Source: Vitis vinifera (lineage: Eukaryota; Streptophyta; Magnoliopsida; Vitales; Vitaceae). From it: a DNA stretch of 64,000 bases. Position 1 is the stretch's first letter. Each line of letters begins with the position of its first letter. The stretch spans positions 2,833,501 to 2,897,500 of the forward strand of contig NC_081810.1 of the NCBI RefSeq assembly GCF_030704535.1, read 5' to 3'. The notes beneath the pieces were generated by a model. That model saw only the letters and a program-made list of their open reading frames with translations, did no database searches and was not told where the DNA came from. The position numbers were made by a program, and so were the translations under genes. Positions 48,091 to 59,046 of this stretch are shown in pieces.

Positions 48091-50274
48091 TCTTTGGAAG
48101 CACAATATCTTTCAATTATATCTTACACAGTGCTCGAGGTTCCTCTATCTACAAAATCATTTTGTTTTCACACAAAAATCAATAAACTCTATATGATCAT
48201 TAATTGCACTCGCATCTTTAACATAATTTAGCTAATAAAAATAAATTTATTATCAATCAATCCATTCTATAATAGTGTAAAAATTATCCAATACTACATA
48301 GAGGATGACCCATCATCCTTAAGTGATATTGATTAGTCTTTTAATCTCGTATAATTGTCGAAATAATATTTGATTTATCGAATACATTTAATTTTGATTT
48401 CATATGACTTACTATTTGAAAATGACCCATTGATCCAACCATGCATTAGTCCTTTGTTATAATGCTTCCCTTTTTTTTCTTTTTTCTTTTTGTAACATTA
48501 TTTAATTGTGATGATGATTGATAGCAAAATTCATTCATACCATCTCATACTATTTATGCAATGATGCATATAACTAAACTACCTTGATGAAATTTTGTGA
48601 CCTAAAGTTTGAAAAACCTTCTTGATAATGAATTGTTCGATAATATTGAAAGAGACATGAATCCATCACTCAATTGGTTGGATAAGAATTGCCAACAAAT
48701 GAAAAACACTAACACTTTCTCAAAACAGCAATTGGGTATTGAAGATGAGATAATTAGGGTGTCATATTCAAAGAATTGAAAGATACAAAAATCTTGCAGA
48801 GTTAAGTCTACTCTTCCACAATTATTATATATCCACCATTTATTCTATCCATACAAGTGGCAAGTAGCTGATAACAATTGGTTTAGTACACTTGATCATA
48901 TACCTATTTGTAGGGTCTAGCTACGATATATGAGTGCACTTTTTTGGTATTTACCAAAAGATATCACCAATTAGTTAGTGCTATAAACATGTTTGTAGGT
49001 TTTATTATTTTACCCTTATACTATTTGTTTGTATTCTTATACCTCGGTTTTATTTGTTTGTATTTTTATTTAATGACCTAGATCTTATCATATGTATTCA
49101 ATAGTCTAAATCTTTTATACGATAGATACTACTATGTTCCCTTAACACTTTTCCCATTTGTACTAATTGGAAAAGTAAGTCCTACATATCTAGCATTCCA
49201 CATATGATGTGGGTCCAATGACAAATAGGTAGGTGGGGTTTTGAAAATGAAGTTACGACAGTTTCATAATGGATTAGATTGAAAAATAAAAGTATCATCT
49301 CATGAGAGGCATTTGCATCACGTGTCTATTTTACATGAATTTACTTATGTTGCACATTTTGCCTTTGAATAATTCCATTTTACATCTCTGAGAGCAACTA
49401 GGTTTTAGAAGATCAAGTAATTTGCTTTAAGTCATTTTACTGGACATCATAAGAGTATGTTTGAAAACTCAAAGAGTTTCATGCATATTTAAGATGAGGT
49501 TAAAGTTTAGACAGTTTTAACCAAAAAAAAAATATTAGTAGTTGGTATTGAATTTAAAACATTAGTACAGGGGGAAGGCAACATGTCAATAAATTCTAGT
49601 TAATTTTAAAATAAGATTGATATTGACACTCCCTCTAATACTTTGTAAAATTAAAAAAAAATATGTTATATTTCTTAAAAGACTCATGACGACCCAAATG
49701 CAAATGTCAGAACACCATAGTCATTTCACATGTGAAACCCAAAGGTTTGACATGAAAATGACTCAATAAGCTGAAATTAATTAGCCATATGCTAATTACA
49801 AAACATGTTTAAAGTATTAATTAAGCTTACAAAAAAAATTTAACTAGAAATTTATTTTCATATATAAAAATCCATAAATCCAAATTATGACAATACTCTC
49901 AAAAGTAGTAGTGAGTGAAAATTACTAATTTCCAAATAAACTAGTTTCAAACCTAAACAAATAAAAAAAACTTTTTAAAACCTTCCTACTTATGTACCCC
50001 TTCCCATAATCAAGTATACTTGAAAACATTTAATAAAAGAAGTGAGCTCGAAAGCCCAATAAAGGGAAAAGATCAAGTACATTTATTTATTTATTTATTT
50101 ATTTTTAAATGAAATAGGGAGTATTTGTAACATGAGTACAATCACACAAAATAAACTTATATAACATGTACTATTTTCAAAAAAGTATCAAATCAAATTT
50201 CTCACAAACATACACATTCAAAACAAAAAATTTTATTGTTAACAGAAATGTCCATCGTAGTGTGACTTACAGAA
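48091..50274. other. Intergenic spacer
   Basis: AT-rich. No gene or defined repeat is supported; short low-complexity runs such as (ATTT)n at 50085-50105 are present. Confidence 0.45.
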
Positions 50275-50498
50275 GTGATAAGTCTCATACGTCCCTTATA
50301 TGTTCATGGGTAAAACCATAACCAATCAAATGATATACCATGGGTTAGTAATTACCCTTTTAACTGGGTTTTCATATCATTATTTCGTGATAAGTCTCAT
50401 ACGTCCCTTATATGTTCGTGGGTAAAACCATAACCAATCAAATGATATACCATGGGTTAGTAATTACCCTTGTAACTGGGTTTTCATATCATTATTCC
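50275..50498. repeat. 112 bp tandem duplication, nearly identical
   Basis: The unit starting GTGATAAGTCTCATACGTCC at 50275 is repeated at 50387 with about two substitutions (TTCATGG/TTCGTGG and CCTTTTAAC/CCTTGTAAC). The high identity points to a recent event. Confidence 0.9.
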
Positions 50499-50947
50499 CC
50501 CCGATAACAATCTTTTCCTTTGTTAATTAGGATCATATAACTAGAATACACATATAAGACAAAAATATAGTCAAATCAAAATAATTCTCAATTTTAGTAC
50601 TTCAAACTTATGACATTTTTTGGAACTTACAAAAATATATTTATCATTCATAACAAATATATATATACCTATTTTTACAAAATCCTCTTACCTAACTTGA
50701 ATATTCCAATGGAACAAAATTGCAAAAAAATCTTTTATATCTTCGAACATGGGAAAAAATTTCTAACACTATATAAGTATAAGTCCATCTTAACTTTGTA
50801 AACGTATTTTAAAGTCGTGAGAGGTATGAGAGCCCTATGGGCTAGATAATATTTACTAAGTTGGGTGTAAATCATTAAAAAACTAGTAAAAAATATCTTT
50901 ACATTAGTCCTCTCACATCATCACAATCTTCTTCATATTTATTGACA

Positions 50948-51430
50948 ATATGTTGTCAATATCTTATGGGTTACACCTTGCTTATTACATGTCATGTTAA
51001 AAATATCTAAATTCATTGAGAAATACTTGGAAAATAGTTTATCATCGAAATCATATAGAATTTATAATTTTAATTTTTAAAAGTGTATGATAAAATTTAG
51101 ACCATCCAATATGAATAGATATATATGAGATATTTATAGTACAAACAAATGAACTCAAACCATAAATGAATAGAATTAAGATATGTTGTCGAATATCTTA
51201 TGGGTACATCTTGCTTATCACATGTTATGCTGAAAATATCTAAATTCTATAGGAAATATTTGAAAAATTGTTGGTTATCAATTTCATATAAAATTTGTAA
51301 TTTTAAGTTTTAAAAGTGTATGATAAAAGCGAATGATAAAATTTAGATCATTGGACATGAATAAAAATATATGAGATATTTATAGTATAAATAAATGAGT
51401 TAAAATTATAAATAAATAAAATTAAGATAG
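50948..51430. repeat. About 233 bp tandem duplication, diverged
   Basis: The unit ATATGTTGTC...ATATCTTATGGGT starts at 50948 and again at 51181. Shared landmarks include TTGCTTAT(T/C)ACATG, AAAAGTGTATGATAAAA and ATATGAGATATTTATAGTA. The second unit has a short internal duplication of AATGATAAAA. Confidence 0.8.
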
Positions 51431-52319
51431 AAAGTAAGACACACTGACAATAAGATTAAATTATATATGTGATTCCCATTTTAGATATTTACAAACCCAA
51501 ATCCAATCAATCTCCTTTTCAAGTCAAAAAAACAACAAAATCATCTGCTTTTAAAAGTTTAGTGGAAAACCATAACGTAAAGAAAAGAAAAAAAGGGGAG
51601 AGACAGCCATCACTTTGAGATAGGGGCAGTGAAGCAACCACATAATCTTCCCACTTTTGGAATAAAAAACAAAATCAAATTAAGCATATATTCCCACCAC
51701 ACAAAACTTAAATCACTCAAAGCCAAAGTTTATCACACATCAGGTTGTGGGAATATTAGTGATGTCACATTGCATTGATCATCTTAAAGCTTAACATATA
51801 TATATAATGTATGTAGCATTTTTGTGTTGCACAACCTTTTTACCTAGCGTTCCCAACCAAAGCCGCACGTTTTCCACAGTTTTTCACCTAGGTTGTAAAA
51901 GCAGTATTAGTCAGTGGCTGGACGGTGAGGGGGACCTACCATAAATTCGCTGATTGACTCGCTCTCATTGAGTATATGTTGACCCTCCTCCAACCCATTT
52001 GCACAATTGTACCAATCCATAAAGCCAGTTATATATATTTCTATCCGTATATCCAACTAAAGCCACATTTCCACCAGTCTCCCTGTATTCTGATTAAAAC
52101 ACACATTTACACCTCTCTTTTGCCTAAGTACTACTCAACCACTCGATCCACTTACTGCACCACTAATCTCTCTCTCTCTCTCTCTCAACTCATTTTCAAT
52201 AGCAGTTTCTAGCTCTTTCTCGCTGATATCATCATCCTTTTTTCTCTCTCTGTCTCTTCACCAATAAAGCGCGTCTTTATCCCACCAAAATAAAAAAAAA
52301 GGGAGGAAGATAGCCTTCC
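51431..52319. promoter_or_regulatory. Upstream region of the phospholipase A1 gene
   Basis: Candidate TATA element AGTTATATATATTTC at about 52027-52041 lies about 290 bp before the start codon. A pyrimidine-rich (CT)n leader at 52165-52187 and TTTCTCTCTCTGTCTC at 52240-52256 are typical of plant 5' UTRs. Transcription start is not determinable from sequence alone. Confidence 0.4.
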
Positions 52320-53828
52320 ATGGCTTCCCTACTTCAAACTCTCAATAACCCAACGTACACCTCCCCCTCGGCTTCTCTATCAGTCTTCCGAAGATGGAAC
52401 CGCAACTCCATCAGAGTTCTCACAATTCCAAACAAACCCTTTTCCCCAAAGCCTACAACACTGATCAAATGCTCTTCGGTTTCAAGCCTAACCCCCAGGC
52501 TGGATCATGAACCAGCGCGAGAACTCAAACAAGAGGACAAGCCACTTCGAGATGTTTGGGAGGAAATTCAAGGGTGTAACAACTGGGAAGGCCTATTAGA
52601 CCCCATGAACCCTAATCTCCGGAAAGAGATCATCCGATATGGCGAATTTGCGCAGGCCTGCTACGACTCCTTCGACTTCGATCCTCACTCAAAATACTGC
52701 GGAACCTGCAAGTACCAAGGTGCCCATTTCTTCCAAAAATTGGACATGGCTGATAGAGGGTACCAAATCAGCAGATATCTCTACGCAACCTCCAACATCA
52801 ACCTCCCAAACTTCTTCCAGAAATCAAAGATGAGCAGTGTGTGGAGCCCCCACGCAAACTGGATGGGCTACATCGCAGTTACAACAGATGAAAAAGAGAT
52901 CAAAAGATTAGGCCGGCGTGACATAATAATCGCATGGAGGGGCACCGTCACATACCTCGAATGGATACACGACCTTAAGGACATCCTCTGTCCGGCCCAT
53001 TTCAGAGACGATCCCAACATCAAAATCGAGTCCGGGTTCTACGATTTGTACACCAAGAAAGAGAACAACTGCAAATTCTGCTCATTCTCGGCTAGAGAAC
53101 AAGTGCTCGCTGAAATCAAGAGGCTGGTCGAGAGGTACAAGGACGAAGAAATCAGCATAACGATCACTGGGCACAGCCTTGGCGCAGCCTTGGCTTTGTT
53201 GAGCGCTTATGACATAGCTGAAATGAACCTGAACGTAAGGAACAAATCAAGGATCCCAATTTCAGTCTTTTCCTTTTCAGGACCTCGAGTGGGCAATCTC
53301 AAGTTCAAGGAGAGGTGTGATGAGCTGGGAGTGAAGGTCCTGAGAGTGATAAATGTCCATGATAAAGTCCCCACAGTGCCTGGAATCATCACAAACGAGA
53401 AGTTCCAATACCAAAAGTACATAGAGGAGACGATCTCCTTTCCCTGGAGCTATGCTCATGTAGGTGTGGAACTGGCATTAGACCACACCCACTCTCCATT
53501 TCTGAAGCCCACAAATGACCTTGGTTGTGCGCATAACCTTGAAGCCCATCTGCATTTGGTCGACGGCTACCACGGGAAAGACCGGAAATTCAGCCTGGCG
53601 ACGAAGCGGGATATCGCACTGGTGAACAAGAGCTGTGACTTCCTGAGGAGCGAGTACGGAGTGCCGGGAAATTGGCGTCAAGATGAGAATAAAGGGATGG
53701 TGAGGGCCAGCGACGGCCGGTGGGTTCTGCCAGAGAGGCCTAGGATGGAGGCCCACCCTCCGGACACGGCCCACCACCTTGAACAGGTGCTCAAACTTAG
53801 TAGGTCTACGTTGGAAGCCAGTTCATAA
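52320..53828 (+). CDS. Phospholipase A1, class I (chloroplast DAD1-like lipase)
   Basis: A single uninterrupted exon encodes 502 residues. The N-terminus (about 1-55) is rich in Ser, Thr, Arg and Pro with few acids, as in chloroplast transit peptides. The lipase class 3 domain spans about 100-420. The nucleophile elbow GHSLG places the catalytic serine at residue 286. Asp348 in VHDKVP is the likely acid, and a histidine in the HNLEAHLHLVDG block (His405 is the best candidate) completes the triad. The segment AWRGT (205-209) precedes the oxyanion region. This architecture, lack of introns and length match the plant PLA1-I gamma/DAD1 group, enzymes that cleave the sn-1 acyl chain of plastid phospho- or galactolipids and can feed jasmonate synthesis. 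Gamma subtype and a role in jasmonate are inference. The start is the first ATG after a CT-rich leader. Confidence 0.93.
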   Translation: MASLLQTLNNPTYTSPSASLSVFRRWNRNSIRVLTIPNKPFSPKPTTLIKCSSVSSLTPRLDHEPARELKQEDKPLRDVWEEIQGCNNWEGLLDPMNPNLRKEIIRYGEFAQACYDSFDFDPHSKYCGTCKYQGAHFFQKLDMADRGYQISRYLYATSNINLPNFFQKSKMSSVWSPHANWMGYIAVTTDEKEIKRLGRRDIIIAWRGTVTYLEWIHDLKDILCPAHFRDDPNIKIESGFYDLYTKKENNCKFCSFSAREQVLAEIKRLVERYKDEEISITITGHSLGAALALLSAYDIAEMNLNVRNKSRIPISVFSFSGPRVGNLKFKERCDELGVKVLRVINVHDKVPTVPGIITNEKFQYQKYIEETISFPWSYAHVGVELALDHTHSPFLKPTNDLGCAHNLEAHLHLVDGYHGKDRKFSLATKRDIALVNKSCDFLRSEYGVPGNWRQDENKGMVRASDGRWVLPERPRMEAHPPDTAHHLEQVLKLSRSTLEASS

Positions 53829-56006
53829 TTTGGTTGTAATTAAATTGTTGATTATGTTGAAGTTAGTAAATTCATATATACAATTTTAGCAAGACCCATT
53901 TCCAATTACTTTTGCTTTTTTTAAAAGCATCACTCCTCTCAAGCCCACAAAAAAATAAAAATAAAAATCAAACAGAATCTTATTCTTATAAATAATTGGA
54001 AATTATCGTTAAAAACTAATATTTAATAACTTTTTTTTAGAAAGCATTCTAAAATAAAACCTTAAAACCTTTATGTTCTCAAAAAATCCAATCCAGTCCT
54101 AGTGTTTGTGTTATCATCCTAGGGCCCTTGTGTTATGGGGCAAGAGGTGCCACAACATTGTTGGTAGGGCCAATTGTTGCTTCTTTTTTCTCATATACTT
54201 AGAGAGTGGAGATAATTAATTATACCAAAAGGAAAAAAACACTTCCACTATGTTTAGAAAGATGTACTATTAATATTCCATATATAGCTACCACAATGAA
54301 TGATGTTAATTTTAGGATCCATTTTCCCTTTTATTTCATTTACTTTGTTTTTTGTCACTACTTTCACACTTTTTTTTTTCCATCCATGATATTTATCTTA
54401 CAATGTATTGAATTCTACACACAAATTTTCACGAAAGTCCTACAAAATTAATAAAAAAAAATAGAAAAAAATAATGGCAAACAAAAATTTATTAAAATCA
54501 ATAAATTATGAGGTACAATCTTTGTAGTAATTTTTTTTATATAAAAAAATATATTCATTTAATTCTTTTATTTTGATCACAACTCGAACGGCAACAAAAT
54601 TGTTTTCTTAGACTTGAAGATCAATTGAGGTAGAGTGGTCTTTTCCCAAATGAACTTATTAAATTGGGAAGAATGTCCTTCTACTCTATACCAAACTTGC
54701 TGGAAGATTTTATGAAGCTCATTTTCTTTTTGTGAAGTTTATTTTCTCGTATGAAGACACTTCATGGATATCATTTTCTTGATTTGAATTTTTTATTTTT
54801 TTTATTTTTTTATTTTATCTCTTTTGAATTTTCTCTTCTTCAAAGAAGTCACCTCTATTTATAGGTGAAAATAGAGAATTGGATTTTGAATTCCCAATAT
54901 TTCATTGTTTGATTAAGGTATTTAGTTCCTTAATTTTAACAACTTTTTTTTTTTCTTTCCCAAGGTTTAGCAACAAATAATAATAATAATATATTTTTAT
55001 TATTATTAATATAAATTTTTAATTGGAAATTAGTTTCTTTTTTTAGAAACTTATTCAAAAGAGAACACTTTTTTCAAGACCAAATTTAATGATGATTTAA
55101 TCCACTATTTTTTTTAAAAAAATTCTTTTTATGTCTACACATATAATTCTCAATTCATTTTCTAATAAGTTAACCTTTTAAAGTAATTAGTAATTTAATT
55201 AAAGAATTCATAGCTAGCCTATCTTTTTTTTTCTTTTTTTCTTTTTTCCTTTTTTTTTTTTAATTGCAAACCCGCTCCTTTTAGATCAATGGCTTAGATT
55301 TTCAATCCATCAGCTAGATTTGTACCTATGATTAGATGTGTACCCCTTTTAATCAAATTCATATAACTCATTTTTCTCTTTATCTTGCAATTTTCCTGTT
55401 ATTTAACAGCATATTGGAAGATTTACTATTAAACAAGAAACAAGCAATCATTATTTTTGAAATATTTGAATTATAATTGATTTTTTATTAATTATGAGTT
55501 TATTATTTTGTTAGCTCATTTTATTTAATATAATTTTAATTGATTGTTAATTGAATTATAGTCTGTTTGACAATGATTTTAGAAAACATTTTTAACTTAA
55601 AATGTGTTTTTTTAAATAAATAAAAAACAAAATTAGATATTTGATGAATTTAGGAACTACTTTTAAAATTTTGAAAAATCATTTATAATCTTATAAACAC
55701 TTTGAGAGAACATACTTCGAGTAGAAATACTGTTAAATGCACTTTTAGATCATGATTTAAAAAAATATTTTAATGTAGATCATTTAAATTGGAAATTAAA
55801 TTTGAATTACTTGTATATTTGTAATTTTATAATATAGCAAATTTGTTGGTACCTAATATGCAATTTTAATTACTTGTAAGTTGTAATTTGACCATAATAT
55901 AATTTTAGAATATGTAATTACTTGTAATTTCATAATGTAATATATATAAATTAAAGGACTTGCAATCTACATTTTTATAAATTTTGTTTAAGGATCAAGT
56001 AAAATT
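53829..56006. other. Intergenic spacer with MITE-like debris
   Basis: AT-rich, without a supported gene. A fragment of family 3 lies at about 55561-55742 (GTCTGTTTGACAATGATTTT ... TAAATGCACTTTTAG). Confidence 0.45.
55561..55742 (+). mobile_element. MITE-like fragment, family 3
   Basis: It starts TCTGTTTGACAATGATTTTA and contains AAATCATTTATAAT and GAGAACATACTTCGAG, phrases shared with the 12.3-12.9 kb cluster. Non-coding. Confidence 0.45.
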
Positions 56007-56392
56007 ATGGGTCTATTTGGTAACGGTTTTTGAAAACAATTCCAAAAATAGGTTTTGAAAATTGTTCTTTGATTTTTATAGAACAAAAATTTATTTGAAA
56101 ACTTAAAATATTTTTAACTTGTTTTTAATATTTTAAAATATGTTTTAAAAATAATTTCTATATATAGTGTTTTATTTTTAATTATTTTACATGTAACATG
56201 TATAATTATTTCTTAAAATAGTTATTAAAAAATAAATAAAAATAACTAAAAGATGTTCTTTAAAAATACCATGTTTTCTATTTTTAATAACAAAAAACAG
56301 AAAACGGTTTTCTTGTTGATAAAATTGTTTTTTGTTATAAGAATAAAAAACTATTCTCAAAAACAGTTTACAAATTGACTCTATATAATTTA
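56007..56392 (+). mobile_element. hAT-like MITE, family 2 (copy 2)
   Basis: The left end GGGTCTATTTGGTAACGG and the right end CAAAAACAGTTTACAAATTGACTCT are about 25 bp imperfect inverted repeats. The internal order (TTGAAAATTGTTCT, AATATTTTTAAC, AAATACCATGTTTTCTATTT) matches copy 1 at 47708. A family 3 fragment abuts it at 56405-56535. Confidence 0.65.
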
Positions 56393-57176
56393 GTTTGTAA
56401 AAATTGATTTAGAACATATTTGATGGTGATTTTAAGAAGTATTTATAACTTTTTAAATACTTAAAAAAAATTATTATTCAAATATTAAAAAAGTTAGAAA
56501 CATTTTTTTTAAATTACTAATAAACGCACTCTTAGTATTTTTTATTTTTTAAATTATAAATATTAAACTTGAATTACATGTATATTCCTAATTTCATAAT
56601 GTGTCACTCTATTTTATGTTATATGTACGTATGGAACTATTTTTATCCACTTGAGGAAAACAAGAATAGCCTAATATGTTCTTTTTGTAGTCAAGTTACC
56701 CATATAATTCAAGCATTTATCCCATACCGCCCCACAGTCCAACATAAGAAAGTGTCCAAACCTCTCAAAGTTAAAGGTTGAAATATAGGATCTAAATTGT
56801 CAAAAAAGTGGGCCAAGCAAAAAAATAAAAAAATAAAAAAAGAAAAAGAAAAAGAAAAAAAATAGTTATGATAGAGCATATTAGAATTGAATTGTGGGAA
56901 ATCTAGAGGTCAAAGGCATGTTGATATGAACACCTTTAATTGCACCATTGACTCCTTTGGTCAATAAATTCTTTATTTATAAGAGTGTTTCTCTAAATTA
57001 GGCATCTTCACATCATTTCAAAAATGATTTTAGGAGTACAACAAATAGGTAAACTTACTATTATTAGTTTTTAGTAATTCTCATTTCTCTTTTATTAAAT
57101 ATGACTATATTAATGTCATACCCAAATGAGATAAAGTATAAATATTTGTCGATAAAGTACAAAGGCATGAAATAAT
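56393..57176. other. Intergenic spacer
   Basis: It holds a family 3 fragment (56405-56535) and a purine-rich AAAAAGAAAAAG tract (56820-56862). No gene is supported. Confidence 0.45.
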
Positions 57177-57900
57177 ATGTTGATGCCCAAAGGGAAAACT
57201 AGAAAACCTATATATGGATACATTATAATATACAATGGAGGAATAAGTGTTATTGTATTTAAGTATTATATATCAAATTTGATGGTGTATTTTGATGACA
57301 TCGGTATTTTGAAAGAAGTTGACACAATATATGTGGTTTATAGTATTACCGACAATAGTACCACATTCATGAAAATTAAGAAAAAGATGATACGAAATTA
57401 TAGTTTATACTAGATTTCATGTATTGCATATTACATTTATCTAATGTTTGAAGACATTGGGAAAAAACAAGATATTAGAAGTGATTAATAGTGTGAGATT
57501 GGTAATTGACTCTATATCGTCATGGCTAGTTACTTATACAAATAAGACATGTTTTCAAGAGAGATATGGTACATATAGCTAAGGGCAAAATAAGATTTGC
57601 TACAAATTATATCACCCTAAAAAGCCTCCTGAAAAAGAAGTTCATTCTAAAGAAATTATTCATGAATAATGAATGGATTGAAAACCAGCTAAACCATAAA
57701 ATTAACAATAGAAAAAAAGGTGCAACAAAAAGTTCTTTGTCATCAATTTTGTGACCAAGTGGCTCATGCTTCCATGATTATAAGCCACTTAACTTTATTA
57801 TTTGAATTGTGGATATAAAAGTTGTTCCAATTATACACTTATTGCATGACTTGCTTCATGTTATTAAAGAATCACTAAAATAGAGAGATAGAAATTAGGT
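57177..57900 (+). pseudogene. Decayed hAT-superfamily transposase (DUF659 region)
   Basis: Translation in shifting frames reads like the DUF659 part of plant hAT transposases: YSITDNSTTFMKIKKKMI near 57339-57393, then CIAYYIYLMFEDIGKKQDI near 57424-57480 (the family has CAAHCIDLM.EDIGK), then KIRFATNYITLKSLLKKK and LFMNNEWIE near 57585-57682 (family: RFATNF..L.S.L), then CDQVAHASMI and WIVDIKVVPIIHLLHDLLHVIK near 57749-57876. Several stops and frame changes interrupt it, so no active protein is made. The N-terminal zinc finger and C-terminal dimerisation region are not recognisable. It might once have mobilised non-autonomous hAT elements, but nothing here proves it. Confidence 0.7.
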
Positions 57901-58748
57901 TTTGAACATCATCAACAAATGATGAGATAAAACACATAGTCATTCACTTTATACAACAAGTGATTAATTATACATTTATATTTATTATCAATATTAATAA
58001 TTGTATAGGTTTTAATAATATTTATTCTTTTGTTAAATTGTAAATTTGTAGCCTACTACCTAATCTAAAATTTAATACAAAGAGAGTTGGTAATGATTTG
58101 GATTTAACTAAAGCTATACATGTTATCTTTGAAAGGTTAGACCCTTTTGCTAGAAAGATTCCATTCCACATTATAAACATAGCTCGAATACTTTAGGGAT
58201 GCAAAGAAATGATTCGGTGCTTGAGTTGAAGCCACAACTAGAAAGGAAATAGTATCAAGTAAATTGTTATTTATTAATACCATTAAAAGTAGGATGCCAA
58301 AATTGAAGGACTTTTGATTATCAATTTATCAATACATATATTTATGTATTTTTTTGGCAACTAAATGGTAGTTTATATATGGAAACAAATCTCCTACATT
58401 ACAAAAGTTGTCATAAGAATCTTATTACAAACTACATACTCTTCAATTTGTTAGAGAAATTAGAGTACGTTTTCTCTTATTCACATAAACTAGTGGAATC
58501 ATCTTGCTAACATGAAGTTTTAATAATTGGCTTTTTATTTAGCATAAAGCTAAAGCAACAAGATGTGAAGATCAAACTAGATAAGAGTAGCTAAAAATTT
58601 CTTAGATTTTCTAGACATCGCAATAGAACTAGTATAAGAAAAGAACCGATAGTTATAACAAGTGAGGCTTATAAAATTAGACGTTGAACATATGAATCCT
58701 AATCCATAAGTAGTACTTGAACATGCTTAGGAATTTGGAATTAATATC
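57901..58748. other. Spacer after the transposase relic
   Basis: Possibly further decayed transposon sequence: 58092-58180 reads RVGNDLDLTKAIHVIF in one frame before a stop, but I recognise no family. Confidence 0.35.
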
Positions 58749-59046
58749 GAGAAAGTTTTATTTGAAGTTGGAAAGAGTGACATCAAAGGCAAAGTTGATT
58801 CATTTGAGAGGCAATGTGGTCACCAACATGGCATACTTGTGTTAGTCTTAACTCCATGTGTTGACAAAATTAGTGCTAGTGCTTTGAGCTATATGCCTCT
58901 AGGAGAGATGATAAAGAAGATGATCAATGATGAAGAAATTGTTCTTTTTTCATGATGAAGAGGATGATGGAGGGATGTTGACCAAGAAAGAACAAAAATT
59001 GAGCTCATTTGCTAGTCAAGCTAATCTCACCCACCGCACAAAATGA
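58749..59046 (+). pseudogene. Unidentified decayed coding fragment with a frameshift
   Basis: From 58749 an open frame reads EKVLFEVGKSDIKGKVDSF and continues through CGHQHGILVL and ALSYMPLGEMIKKM to a stop at 58953-58955. Directly after DEEIVLFS the reading continues in another frame (58954-59046) as DEEDDGGMLTKKEQKL to a stop. The acidic continuity across the shift suggests one ancestral frame broken by a small indel. I do not recognise the protein. No start or splice context is visible. Confidence 0.5.
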
